Below, piece after piece: positions 42,193 through 50,708 of a stretch of 64,000 nucleotides of DNA. A program made the position numbers and the translations under genes. The stretch comes from Paenibacillus silagei (lineage in GTDB: Bacteria > Bacillota > Bacilli > Paenibacillales > Paenibacillaceae), in contig NZ_JAGGLV010000004.1 in assembly GCF_017874735.1 (NCBI RefSeq), positions 310,001 to 374,000 of the forward strand, written 5' to 3'. The notes under the pieces were generated by a model that saw only the letters and a list, made by a program, of their open reading frames with translations, searched no databases and was not told where the DNA came from. Numbering within the stretch: the stretch's first letter is position 1; the number at the start of each line of letters is the position of its first letter.

Positions 42193-42852
42193 ATGGATAT
42201 CGATTATATTATTAGAATTTCCGGACCGATGCTGGAAGGCGCCCGGACTACGGTGCTGCTGTTCCTGATCGTGATCGTATTGTCCATTCCGCTCGGGATG
42301 GTGGTCACTCTGATGGCCAAAAGCACGCTAAAGCCGCTGGCCTGGATCGCACACGCTTATATTTACGTCATGCGCGGAACGCCGCTCTTGCTGCAATTGT
42401 TCTTCTTCTGCTTCGGCCTGCCGCAGATTCCCGTGATCGGGGAATATCTGGTTATGGACCGTTTTGTAGCAGCGAGCCTGGGCTTTATCCTGAATTACGG
42501 CGCTTATTTCGCCGAGATTTTCCGGGGCGGGCTGCTCTCGATCGATAAAGGCCAGCATGAGGCGGCCAAGGTTCTGGGCTTAAGCCGGTGGCAGACGCTG
42601 CGCAAGGTGATTCTCGCCCAGATGTTCCGCGTGGCGCTGCCTGCGGTTGCCAATGAGTCCATTACGCTGGTCAAGGATACCGCTCTGCTGTATGCCGTAG
42701 CGGTGCCCGAGCTGCTGAATTTCGCCAAGACGGCGGTGAACCGTGATTTCACCGTCACTCCTTTTGTCGTAGCGGGTGTCATTTATCTGCTGATGACCCT
42801 GGTGCTGACCTTGTTCTTCAAGCTGCTGGAGAAACGTTTCAAATTTGAGTAG
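42193..42852 (+). CDS. Amino-acid ABC transporter permease
   Basis: 219 residues with about five membrane helices. It shows the HisM-type inner-membrane motif: GARTTVLLFLIVIVLSIPLG at the start, YVMRGTPLLLQLFF, and the EAA loop GQHEAAKVLGLSRWQTLRKV that contacts the ATPase. It probably acts as a homodimer, since only one permease gene is present. The ribosome site AGGAG lies 10 bases before ATG 42193. Confidence 0.92.
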   Translation: MDIDYIIRISGPMLEGARTTVLLFLIVIVLSIPLGMVVTLMAKSTLKPLAWIAHAYIYVMRGTPLLLQLFFFCFGLPQIPVIGEYLVMDRFVAASLGFILNYGAYFAEIFRGGLLSIDKGQHEAAKVLGLSRWQTLRKVILAQMFRVALPAVANESITLVKDTALLYAVAVPELLNFAKTAVNRDFTVTPFVVAGVIYLLMTLVLTLFFKLLEKRFKFE

Positions 42853-42867
42853 AAGGGCTGTATCGCT

Positions 42868-43611
42868 ATGAGTAGCATGATTGAAGTACGTCAATTGAAG
42901 AAAGACTTCGGCAGCCTCAGTGTGCTGAACCAGATAAGCTTTGACGTGAAGCCCGGCGAAGTCGTTGCGGTGATCGGGCCCTCGGGCTCCGGCAAAAGCA
43001 CCATGCTGCGCAGTCTCGTGCATCTGGAGGAGGTCACCGGGGGCAGCATCTCGATCTGCGGGAAAGCGCTCGTTGAGGATGGACGCTACGCCAGTACGGC
43101 GAATATTAGAGACATCACCTCAAGGATGGGGATGGTGTTCCAGCATTTTAATCTTTTTCCGCATCTCAGTGTGCGGGACAACCTGGAGCTTGCCCCGCGC
43201 ACGCTGAAGCGGGAGAGTGTGCAGCAGATTACGGCCAAGAGCCGGGAGCTTCTCTCGAAGGTAGGCCTGTCTGACAAAGCCGACGTCTATCCCTCCACAC
43301 TGTCGGGCGGGCAGAAGCAGCGGGTCGCCATCGCCAGAGCGATGATGCTGAGCCCGGATATTCTCCTGTTCGACGAGCCAACCTCGGCGCTCGATCCCGA
43401 ATTGACCGGCGAGGTGCTGCGTGTCATCCGCCAGCTCGCCGAGGAGAACATGACGATGATGATCGTCACCCATGAGATGAGCTTCGCCCGCGATGTCGCC
43501 GACCGCGTCTTCTTCATGGACAACGGGGACATTGCCGAATCCGGCACACCGGAGGAGATCTTCGGCAGCCCGAAGCTGGAGCGGACGCGGGCGTTTTTGA
43601 TGCGGGAGTAG
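42868..43611 (+). CDS. Amino-acid ABC transporter ATP-binding protein
   Basis: 247 residues. Walker [11 protein letters not shown]-loop in [14 protein letters not shown], signature LSGGQKQR, Walker [15 protein letters not shown] and the switch His in [10 protein letters not shown] are all present. It is the GlnQ/HisP-type ATPase of the importer encoded upstream. Complete and normal in length. Confidence 0.93.
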   Translation: MSSMIEVRQLKKDFGSLSVLNQISFDVKPGEVVAVIGPSGSGKSTMLRSLVHLEEVTGGSISICGKALVEDGRYASTANIRDITSRMGMVFQHFNLFPHLSVRDNLELAPRTLKRESVQQITAKSRELLSKVGLSDKADVYPSTLSGGQKQRVAIARAMMLSPDILLFDEPTSALDPELTGEVLRVIRQLAEENMTMMIVTHEMSFARDVADRVFFMDNGDIAESGTPEEIFGSPKLERTRAFLMRE

Positions 43612-43650
43612 GCTTACTTCCGCATACATCCGCCCACGTGTCTTCTCGCG

Positions 43651-43865
43651 AGCACAATGTGATCGGTTTTTCGATTACATTTGCTCCGTGCGCCCTCGCC
43701 CAGCACTATGTGATCGGTTTTTCGATTACAATTGCTCCGTGCGCCCTCACCCAGCACTATGTGATCGGTTTTTCGATTACATTTGCTCCGCGTGCCCTCA
43801 CCCAGCACAATGTGATCAGTTTTTCGATTACATCTGAACCACATGTCTTCACGCGAGCACCAGCA
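43651..43865. repeat. 51-bp tandem repeat array (TGTGATCGGTTTTTCGATTACA type)
   Basis: Four units with anchors at 43659, 43710, 43761 and 43812, a period of exactly 51. Each has the hairpin TGTGATCG-GTTTTT-CGATTACA (one G-U pair in RNA). It is related to the array at 8451-8645 in period, loop and flanking AGCACA. A minus-strand open frame would give the 17-residue repeat CNRKTDHIVLGEGARSK, but no ribosome site supports it. Confidence 0.8.
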
Positions 43866-43888
43866 TACTGTATCTCATCTTTGCAAAC

Positions 43889-43927
43889 AAAGGACCGGAA
43901 CGCCACTACGGCGGTTCCGGTCCTTTT
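43889..43927. terminator. Bidirectional terminator between ABC operon and AI-2E gene
   Basis: AAAGGACCGGAACgCC-ACTAC-GGcGGTTCCGGTCCTTT with T-runs on both strands; serves two convergent transcripts. Confidence 0.88.
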
Positions 43928-43954
43928 CTGGCAGTTCACTGCCCTGTCAATCCC

Positions 43955-45091
43955 TCATGCCTCCGGCACCTGCTCCGGCTCCAACGGTCCCATCGGCGCT
44001 GCCGGCTCCGCCTCCTCCTCATCCCAGCGCTTGCGGAGGAAGAGCTGATAGAGCTTGACGATGATGATCTTGAGCATCATATAGACCGGAATAATGACCA
44101 GGATGCCGATGATTCCGCCGAAATCGCCGCCGGCCAGGACGAGAATGATGGTGGTCAGCGGGTGGATATCCATGCTTTTTCCGAAGATATAAGGGGCCAC
44201 CAGGTTATCCTGAATCTGCTGCGCAACGAGCACGACCACAATCGACCAGACCGCCGTAGACGGGGACTCAATCAGACCGATGATGAAGATTGGCACGGTA
44301 GACAGAATGGCTCCGATAAAAGGGATAAAGTTCATCAGCACCGCCACCAGCGTCAGCAGCAGCGCATACGGCAGGCCGATGAACAGGAACCCGATGTACA
44401 TGAGCACGCCGAGCGCCAGATTGACCAGCACTCTGCCGACGATGAAGCTGCCCATCACGTTATCAATCTCGGCAACCACCCCCGCGCCTTCCTCGTGATA
44501 CCGTTTGGGGAAGAAGCTCACGAGCTTATCGCCGAACTTCCCACCCTCCTTCAACATGTAGAACAGCAGGATCGGGAAGGTGAACAGCACAATTGCAAAA
44601 TTGGAGACAAAGGAGAACAGCCCGGACACATAGCCCGTTGCCAGCGAGAAGCCTGTATTTAAATAGCCTATCAATTGGCTGGACAGGTTCATATTCTCGG
44701 GAATCAGTCCCGACAGCAGCTCAGTGTTCTCCAGCTTACTTAACTGCTCCCCCACTGCTCTCAGCACACCCGGCATATTGTTGACCAGGTTCAGCAGCTG
44801 ACTTTGCAGCGATGGCCAGACGCCTACCGTGAAGCCCAGCAGCAGAACAGCAATGACCAGATAGACCAGCAGGATCGCCAGCGTCCGCTTCAATTTGCGC
44901 GAGGACAGGAAGTCGATCAGGGGCCGAAGCAGATAATAGAAGAATACGGCCAGCATTAACGGCACCATCACAACATTGAACAACGAGATAACAGGGGTAA
45001 AAATAAAGTCTACCAGTGAGCCGACATAGATAATGCCCAGCACCAGCAGCACGGCAATACACACGCGGATAAACAAATTCAATTTGGCCAT
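43955..45091 (-). CDS. AI-2E family (PF01594) membrane transporter
   Basis: 378 residues with about eight membrane segments. The family plan is clear: N-terminal hydrophobic pairs (FIRVCIAVLLVLGIIYVGSL), a long loop (about 105-160), the conserved LVAVLMNFIPFIGAILSTVP and QQIQDNLVAPYIFGKSMDIH, and an acidic C-terminal tail. Members export varied small molecules or ions; despite the name, a role in autoinducer-2 export is shown for few. Nothing in the context tells the substrate. It stands alone, with its own terminator downstream. Confidence 0.88.
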   Translation of the reverse strand: MAKLNLFIRVCIAVLLVLGIIYVGSLVDFIFTPVISLFNVVMVPLMLAVFFYYLLRPLIDFLSSRKLKRTLAILLVYLVIAVLLLGFTVGVWPSLQSQLLNLVNNMPGVLRAVGEQLSKLENTELLSGLIPENMNLSSQLIGYLNTGFSLATGYVSGLFSFVSNFAIVLFTFPILLFYMLKEGGKFGDKLVSFFPKRYHEEGAGVVAEIDNVMGSFIVGRVLVNLALGVLMYIGFLFIGLPYALLLTLVAVLMNFIPFIGAILSTVPIFIIGLIESPSTAVWSIVVVLVAQQIQDNLVAPYIFGKSMDIHPLTTIILVLAGGDFGGIIGILVIIPVYMMLKIIIVKLYQLFLRKRWDEEEAEPAAPMGPLEPEQVPEA

Positions 45092-45296
45092 AGTGGGCTC
45101 CCGTTCCGTTATTTTGAACAGCGTTTCTTGTTCACTTAAATATAGCCGGGGTTTCTTAATTCAGACTAAACCAAGTCTAAAGATAAGCTAAAGATTTGGT
45201 CTCCAGGCCGGAATACGGCTATGTTTAATTTCGTCATGAAACGGCTCTGAGATAGACGGGTATGATTTGCCGAAAAGAAAGCTGCCGTCCGCGCGG

Positions 45297-46361
45297 TTAG
45301 CCGATAGTTTCGACCACATTGCCTTCCTGGTCTTTGATGTAGGTCTTGCGGATCTGCACCTTCAATTCCTTGGCGGCAGACAGCCGGAGCTCCCCTTCCT
45401 TAGGCTGGAGCTTCTCTTCCAATTCCAGGACCACCTCTTCAGTCAAGCCGATGCGGACAAAATCCTCGTTGACCACAGTCCCGTTAACGGGTTTCAACTC
45501 CAGCATCACCTGCCGTTGCTTGCTGTTCAGTGTCAGCGGCTTCCCCTTCAGCAGACGGCCGCGCAGCAGCTTGGCTATAGTCGGTGCCTGCCGTGCGCCT
45601 ATGGTCAGGACAGCAGGTGCTGCACTGAACAGGCGGCTTGTACCCGGCTCATAATCCAGTTCATCTACATACAGAATGCCCGTCTGTGATCCGTCACGCT
45701 CAATGCCCTGACGCACCGCTTCCTGGATGACCGGAAGCCGGAGCAGCGAATCCCGGGCAAGATCGGTGATGTAGAGAGGGAGCACCTCCTGACTGGACTC
45801 CAGGAAGGCGTTGGTATTCCAGGACATCATCGCTTCCAGCTCGTCCGCTGTGATTCCTACCATCTGCAAGAATTCCACACGGCCGTTAGGCGTATCCACA
45901 GCCGGAAGCTCCGGGTCATCGGTGAACGCAAGCGCCGTCAGCAAGGTATCCGCCCCCAGGCATATCGGGCCATTGGCATCCAGGTGATGGCCGGAAGCAA
46001 AGATATTTCCGCTGGAGAATACATATCTGGCCATGTTCTGCAGCAGATTGATCGCCCAGGCCGGAGGCTCCTGCTCGCCTGCACTGCGTGCCAGACGGAA
46101 GGTCAGCTCGAAGCCGTATCCGCTGTACTCAGGATCTTCGGACTCCTTCTCGAACAGCTCGGTGAAGCCGAAGGTTACGAAATGCCAATGCGGGTAAGGC
46201 TGCTCGGCTGCATAGGCGCTGATTCCGTTCAGCGGGTCATTGCCTCCCAGGCTATACGGCAGCATTGCCGCGTAATGCTTCGGATCCTGTTGCCCGTACA
46301 GTCCCTTCATCTGATCTTCAATGGCATCCCAGCCGATAGCTTCCACTTCTTGCTCACTCAT
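45297..46361 (-). CDS. Suppressor-of-fused (SUFU) domain protein
   Basis: 354 residues. The N-terminal ~200 residues match the bacterial SUFU domain: WDAIEDQMKGLYGQQDPKHY, PYPHWHFVTFGFTELFEK, GYGFELTFRLA and AWAINLLQNMARYVFSS. A C-terminal part of about 150 residues (ILYVDELDYEPGTSR, then KLLRGRLLKGKPLTL) is less typical. Bacterial members are often immunity-like or of unknown function; no toxin gene is adjacent. ATG 46361 has GGAGGGAACAAG. Convergent or operon partners are not obvious; it is transcribed in the same direction as malic enzyme but after that gene's terminator. Confidence 0.82.
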   Translation of the reverse strand: MSEQEVEAIGWDAIEDQMKGLYGQQDPKHYAAMLPYSLGGNDPLNGISAYAAEQPYPHWHFVTFGFTELFEKESEDPEYSGYGFELTFRLARSAGEQEPPAWAINLLQNMARYVFSSGNIFASGHHLDANGPICLGADTLLTALAFTDDPELPAVDTPNGRVEFLQMVGITADELEAMMSWNTNAFLESSQEVLPLYITDLARDSLLRLPVIQEAVRQGIERDGSQTGILYVDELDYEPGTSRLFSAAPAVLTIGARQAPTIAKLLRGRLLKGKPLTLNSKQRQVMLELKPVNGTVVNEDFVRIGLTEEVVLELEEKLQPKEGELRLSAAKELKVQIRKTYIKDQEGNVVETIG

Positions 46362-46477
46362 CTTGTTCCCTCCAGGTTCATATTTATGTACAGCCGGAAT
46401 TCCCGTATCCGGCCCAGAATCTCCCGTTCATTACCCCAATTCCATCATCACAAACCCCAAACCATATAAATTCCGCA

Positions 46478-46512
46478 AAAAACGGCAAGCTCATCTGACG
46501 AGCTTGCCGTTT
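46478..46512 (-). terminator. Terminator of malic enzyme gene
   Basis: Perfect stem AAACGGCAAGCTC / GAGCTTGCCGTTT, 7-base loop, minus-strand TTTTTT. Confidence 0.9.
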
Positions 46513-46536
46513 GGTGTATCTTCATTAATATAGGTA

Positions 46537-47721
46537 TCAGTTAATGCCGACCAGGAGGTCCTTGCGGGCTACGCCGCTCTTAGCTGCCGCTTCGGCTACA
46601 GCCATGCGGATTCGCTCTACTACACGCGGATCGAAGGCGTCCGGGATGATATATTTCTCATGCAGCTCAGACGGGTCAATCACTGAGGAGATCGCCTCTG
46701 CTGCCGCCAGCTTCATATCTTCATTGATATCCGTAGCTTCACAATCCAGCGCCCCTCTGAATATGCCCGGGAAGCACAGCACATTGTTAATCTGGTTCGG
46801 ATAGTCGGAACGTCCGGTCGCCATGACTCTTACATGCGGCGCGGCAATCGCGGGATCAATCTCCGGCATCGGGTTCGCCATGGCGAACACAATCGGATCT
46901 GTGGCCATGTTCAGCACATCTTCCAGCTTCAGCACATCCGGTGCAGAGACTCCGATGAAGACATCTGCGCCTTTAATCACATCGGACAGACTTCCGGTTT
47001 CAAGATATGGGTTCGTAATCTGGGCGTAATCGCTCCAATGGCTGCGCTCATAATCCGCCAGCCGGTTAATCGCGCCCTCCCGGTCCACGCCGATGAGGTT
47101 GACCGCTCCGGCATGCAGCAGCATTTTGGAGACGGAGATTCCTGCCGCGCCGATGCCGTTCACAACGATTTTGACATCCTTGATATTCTTGCCGCATACC
47201 TTAAGCGCGTTCAGTAGTCCCGCAGTAACCACAATCGCCGTCCCATGCTGATCATCATGGAAGACCGGAATGTCCAGCTCGGCTCTTAGTCTGGCTTCAA
47301 TCTCGAAGCAGCGCGGAGAGGAAATGTCCTCCAGGTTAATGCCGCCGAACGTCGGGGCAAGTGCTTTTACAATCGCAATAATCTCTTCGGTATTCTTGGT
47401 GTCCAGGCATATCGGCACGGCGTCGACGTCTGCGAACTGTTTGAACAGCGCTGCCTTACCTTCCATAACCGGCATGGCCGCCTTCGGCCCGATATCGCCA
47501 AGCCCCAGTACAGCCGTGCCATCGGATACGACAGCTACGGTATTCTTCTTCGTGGTTAGCTCATAGGCCTGGGACTGATCGTCGGCAATCGCCTGACAGA
47601 CCTTCGCCACACCCGGCGTGTAGACTTTGGACAGGTCGTCTTTGCACAGAATCGGATGCTTCAGGGTAGTTTCGAGCTTACCGCCTTTATGCAGCAGCAT
47701 AATTTCTTCTAATAGTTCCAT
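46537..47721 (-). CDS. NAD(P)-dependent malic enzyme
   Basis: 394 residues, the short bacterial form. It converts malate to pyruvate and CO2. Active-site features are Y34 in YTPGVAK, K89 in VMEGKA, metal ligands E131/D132 in INLEDIS and D156-D157 in VFHDDQHGTA, and the nucleotide-binding GIGAAGISVSKMLL. The start is ATG 47721, because GGAGGAG lies 8 bases upstream; the earlier in-frame ATG 47736 overlaps that ribosome site. The transporter gene upstream (271 bases) and the nearby CitS-type sensor point to growth on malate or citrate. Cofactor preference cannot be judged. Confidence 0.92.
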   Translation of the reverse strand: MELLEEIMLLHKGGKLETTLKHPILCKDDLSKVYTPGVAKVCQAIADDQSQAYELTTKKNTVAVVSDGTAVLGLGDIGPKAAMPVMEGKAALFKQFADVDAVPICLDTKNTEEIIAIVKALAPTFGGINLEDISSPRCFEIEARLRAELDIPVFHDDQHGTAIVVTAGLLNALKVCGKNIKDVKIVVNGIGAAGISVSKMLLHAGAVNLIGVDREGAINRLADYERSHWSDYAQITNPYLETGSLSDVIKGADVFIGVSAPDVLKLEDVLNMATDPIVFAMANPMPEIDPAIAAPHVRVMATGRSDYPNQINNVLCFPGIFRGALDCEATDINEDMKLAAAEAISSVIDPSELHEKYIIPDAFDPRVVERIRMAVAEAAAKSGVARKDLLVGIN

Positions 47722-47992
47722 GAATAACTCCTCCATTCAACTGGTTAACCGTTTGCTTGCATCTATTCTCAGATCTTACTATATATAGCGGATATACCTG
47801 CATCCGGAACCGTACCAGACCCGTATGCAGGCCCGTCAACTCTGCATTTCATATACTCCCTTAGTCATTCTCCGCGATAATTATCGGATTGGCAAGATAA
47901 AAGCTGACACCTGAAAATTGTCCACGATTTAGACACGATTGGATGCGATTTCATGTGATTCAGCCGTCTCGTCTGCTGATTGAGGACCCTGA

Positions 47993-49351
47993 TCAGCCGC
48001 CCCAGACGGAGATGAGCAGCGTGGCTACAACTACTGTAATCGCTCCGCCGATACGGGTGGAGATCTGTGCGAACGGCATCAGCTCCATGCGTCCCGAGGC
48101 AGACAGAATGGCTACATCGCCTGTTCCGCCAAGGCCGCCGCGGCAGCCGGTAACAATGGCCGCTTCAACAGGATACATATTGACCCATTTGCCGGTAAAA
48201 TAGCCGGTGATCGTCATCGCCACGATAACGGTAGCGCAGACAATAATATAAGGAAGCGAGATCAGGGCGGCGACATCCTTCAGCGGAATGTACAGCATCC
48301 CCAGGCCGACCATGAGCGGCCAGGTTAAAGTACCGGAGACCAGCTTGTAGAGCTGATAAGCGCCCTGCTCGATTTTGGACGGGAGCAGCTTGGAAATCTT
48401 GAGTAGTGCCGCTGCGAAGATCATCAGGATCGGACCCGGAATGCCGACAAACGGCGACAGCAGGTGTCCGGTGATGAACAAGCCGCAGGCGAACAGCAGG
48501 CCCGCACCCATCAGCAGGAAGTCCGGCTTCGCGCTGTCATACGTGCTGCCCGCCAGCTTCTGGCCGTCCTTCGATTTCACCAGAACACCGTTCCCGGTGA
48601 TGGACGGATTTTTGTCAGCCATCCGCTTGAGCAGTCCCGCTCCGATAATCGCAAACACGTTGCCGATCACCGCCGCCGGAATCATCTGGGCCACATAGGA
48701 GCCGGATTCCCCGCCGAGGATCTGCGAGAACGCGATGGACAGCGGGAGAATCCCTTCACCGACGCCGCCGCCGATAATCGGAACGATGATGTAGAACAAC
48801 GTCCGGTGTGCGCTATAACCGAGCAGCATCCCTACACCCAGGCCTGCAGCCACTGCGGCGAGGGTTCCGGCCATCATCGGGATGAAGATGCGGATGAATC
48901 CGTTGATCAGCGTAGTCCGGTTCATCCCGGTAATACTTCCGGCTACCAGAATCGAGATGTACAGGTACAGGAAATTCGATGTCTTCATCAGCGTGTTGAC
49001 CGATTCGAGCACCGAAGGATCAAGCACATTCCAGAACACCAGGAAGGATGGGATCATCAGGGAGAGGATCGCGGGACCGCCGATATTCTTGAGAATCGGA
49101 AGCTTGAAGCCCAGATCACTGAGCAGCACCCCCAGTACAATAATTACTGCAAAGCCGCCGATCATGTCGTTGGGCAGTTCACCAAGCACAGAAGCCGCAA
49201 AAATAATGAGTGCAAATACCACATACAGCGGGAGCGGAATAACGCCTACTTTTAAATGCAGAAGCTTCTGGACGAAACCCTGTTCTCCTTGCTTCAGTAC
49301 AACAGGCTGCTGTTCCGGTACCGAAAGTGGGGGTTGAATTGCTTTTTGCAT
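47993..49351 (-). CDS. 2-hydroxycarboxylate (malate/citrate) symporter, CimH/CitS type
   Basis: 452 residues, about 11 membrane segments. It belongs to the 2HCT family, with the two re-entrant GGxG loops: PIIGGGVGEGILPLS and, near the end, TGCRGGLGGTGDVAILSAS. The region HSTLFYIIVP appears as RTLFYIIVP. It imports malate or citrate with cations. ATG 49351 has a TTAAGGAGGTAAGG site. Two CRE-like sequences lie 48-115 bases upstream, so CcpA control is likely. With malic enzyme downstream and a two-component system upstream, it forms a malate utilisation module. Confidence 0.92.
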   Translation of the reverse strand: MQKAIQPPLSVPEQQPVVLKQGEQGFVQKLLHLKVGVIPLPLYVVFALIIFAASVLGELPNDMIGGFAVIIVLGVLLSDLGFKLPILKNIGGPAILSLMIPSFLVFWNVLDPSVLESVNTLMKTSNFLYLYISILVAGSITGMNRTTLINGFIRIFIPMMAGTLAAVAAGLGVGMLLGYSAHRTLFYIIVPIIGGGVGEGILPLSIAFSQILGGESGSYVAQMIPAAVIGNVFAIIGAGLLKRMADKNPSITGNGVLVKSKDGQKLAGSTYDSAKPDFLLMGAGLLFACGLFITGHLLSPFVGIPGPILMIFAAALLKISKLLPSKIEQGAYQLYKLVSGTLTWPLMVGLGMLYIPLKDVAALISLPYIIVCATVIVAMTITGYFTGKWVNMYPVEAAIVTGCRGGLGGTGDVAILSASGRMELMPFAQISTRIGGAITVVVATLLISVWGG

Positions 49352-49398
49352 GTTAACCTTACCTCCTTAACTCTTTTACAAATTCATCATAGCTGCTT

Positions 49399-49412
49399 TG
49401 AAAGCGCTTTTG
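49399..49412. promoter_or_regulatory. CRE-like site 1 upstream of the 2HCT gene
   Basis: TGAAAGCGCTTTTG matches the CcpA consensus at 12 of 14 positions. Confidence 0.45.
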
Positions 49413-49451
49413 TTTTTATGAAAGTAATAAAGGGGTTTTGTAAATTATTAA

Positions 49452-49465
49452 AGTAAGCGCTATCA
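49452..49465. promoter_or_regulatory. CRE-like site 2 upstream of the 2HCT gene
   Basis: AGTAAGCGCTATCA matches TGWAANCGNTNWCA at 13 of 14 positions. Confidence 0.55.
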
Positions 49466-49469
49466 GGAA

Positions 49470-49640
49470 GGGGCTGGGGGCGGGGGATTGGTAGAGCACT
49501 CTACTTAGTCGAATTTGATTATAGGTGCTGGGGAGGGCGTATGGTGGAGTCGGGTAGGGTCAGATAGAGACAGGTAGTATCAGGGGGAGGCAGGTAACAT
49601 TAGTTAGTATTAGGAGCTTTTGACGGAGCCTGGTTACATC
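49470..49640. other. Gene-free, purine-rich low-complexity stretch
   Basis: Loose GGTAG/CAGGTA runs between the CRE sites and the repeat array. No gene or clear hairpin. Confidence 0.35.
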
Positions 49641-49865
49641 AGGGGCACTAGTGCTCTTCATTTGCGCTTACCGCCGACTTTTGGCTAATTCAGGGGCATT
49701 AGTGCCCCTCATTTTCGCCTATCGCTGACTTTAGGCTAATTCAGGGGCATTAGTGCCCCTCATTTTCGCCTATCGCTGACTTTCGCCGGATTCAGGGGCA
49801 CTTGTGCTCCTCATTTTCGCCTACCGCCCACTTTCGGCCGATTCAAAGGGATTTATCCCTTTCAT
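49641..49865. repeat. 51-bp tandem array with AGGGGCA-TTAG-TGCCCCT hairpins
   Basis: Five hairpins start at 49641, 49692, 49743, 49794 and 49845, each exactly 51 bases apart. The stem AGGGGCA/TGCCCCT becomes AAAGGGA/TCCCTTT in the last unit, with both arms changed together. Between hairpins runs CATTTTCGCCTATCGCTGAC. Stops occur in all frames examined, so it is not coding. Confidence 0.8.
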
Positions 49866-49901
49866 TTCAGCTCCCAGCCCACTTCCAATGTCTGCGCAAC
49901 A

Positions 49902-49936
49902 CAAAAAGCCCCGCCGCAGGTACGCGGCAGGAGCTC
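49902..49936 (-). terminator. Terminator of the CitT-type regulator gene
   Basis: Minus strand: GCTCCTGCCGC...GCGGCGGGGC then TTTTTGTG, just after the stop. Confidence 0.7.
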
Positions 49937-49955
49937 CAGGATTAGTTAGTTACAC

Positions 49956-50663
49956 TCAAATATACTTAGTAATCAATCCCTTGCCGTTCGGAGCGAGCCG
50001 GTATTTCTGCACCGGACGGCCGATGCTGCCGTAGACGAGGTCCATCTCCAGCACGCCCATCTCCGTCAGCCCGACCAGGTATTTGCCGGTGGAGACCCGG
50101 GAGATTCCAGATACAGCGGAGATGTCCTCCGCCGAGAATAAGTCACAGCCGCAGGCCTCGACGGCCCGCCAGATCGTCTGCAGGGTCTGACGGGTGAAGC
50201 CCTTCGCCAGCTCCTGCGAAGCGGTCCGCTCCTGCTTGAACCGGGCCAGCTTATCCAGCTCAGACTGGTTCAGCCGGTCCTGGCTGCGGAACAGCCGGTT
50301 CTGCTCCCGGTACCCGTTCAGCGCGGCCCGGAGCCTGGAGAACTCGAACGGCTTGATCAGGTAGTCCACCGCTCCGTTCTGGAGCGCTTCGCGGATGCTC
50401 TCCTTGTCGCTCGCCGCCGAGATGACGATCACATCAATCTTTATGCCCCTGTGCCGGATCTCGGCCAGCAGCTCCAGCCCGTTGCTGTCCTTCATGTAAA
50501 TATCCAGCAGAATCAAATCATACGGCTGCTCCTCCAGCCGCTCCAGCGCTTCGGAGGCAGAGCTGGCCCAGCCCTGGGCACGGAAGCCCTCTACCTGCTC
50601 CAAATAAAACTTGTTCATCTCTGATACCATCGGGTCATCTTCAACGATCAGTACTTTTATCAT
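49956..50663 (-). CDS. Response regulator, CitT/DctR/MalR type
   Basis: 235 residues. The receiver domain (1-120) has D9-D10, phospho-acceptor D54 in LILLDIYMKDSNG and K in YLIKPFEFSRLR. A C-terminal winged-helix part (about 140-230) has LFSAEDISAVSGISRVSTGK, as in regulators of citrate and C4-dicarboxylate uptake. It is partner to the sensor 45 bases upstream. It probably activates the 2HCT transporter and perhaps malic enzyme. ATG 50663. Confidence 0.9.
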   Translation of the reverse strand: MIKVLIVEDDPMVSEMNKFYLEQVEGFRAQGWASSASEALERLEEQPYDLILLDIYMKDSNGLELLAEIRHRGIKIDVIVISAASDKESIREALQNGAVDYLIKPFEFSRLRAALNGYREQNRLFRSQDRLNQSELDKLARFKQERTASQELAKGFTRQTLQTIWRAVEACGCDLFSAEDISAVSGISRVSTGKYLVGLTEMGVLEMDLVYGSIGRPVQKYRLAPNGKGLITKYI

Positions 50664-50708
50664 AATTGGGTCTCAACCCTCTTCATCAGTTATCCACACT
50701 CTTCATAA

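Noticed and set aside
43614..43844. Minus-strand frame with repeated CNRKTDHIVLGEGARSK
   Set aside because: The 51-bp unit is a multiple of three, so repeats stay open in several frames on both strands. No ribosome site was found and the related array at 8.5 kb has different open frames.
47722..47736. Earlier ATG of malic enzyme
   Set aside because: It overlaps the GGAGGAG ribosome site that serves ATG 47721.
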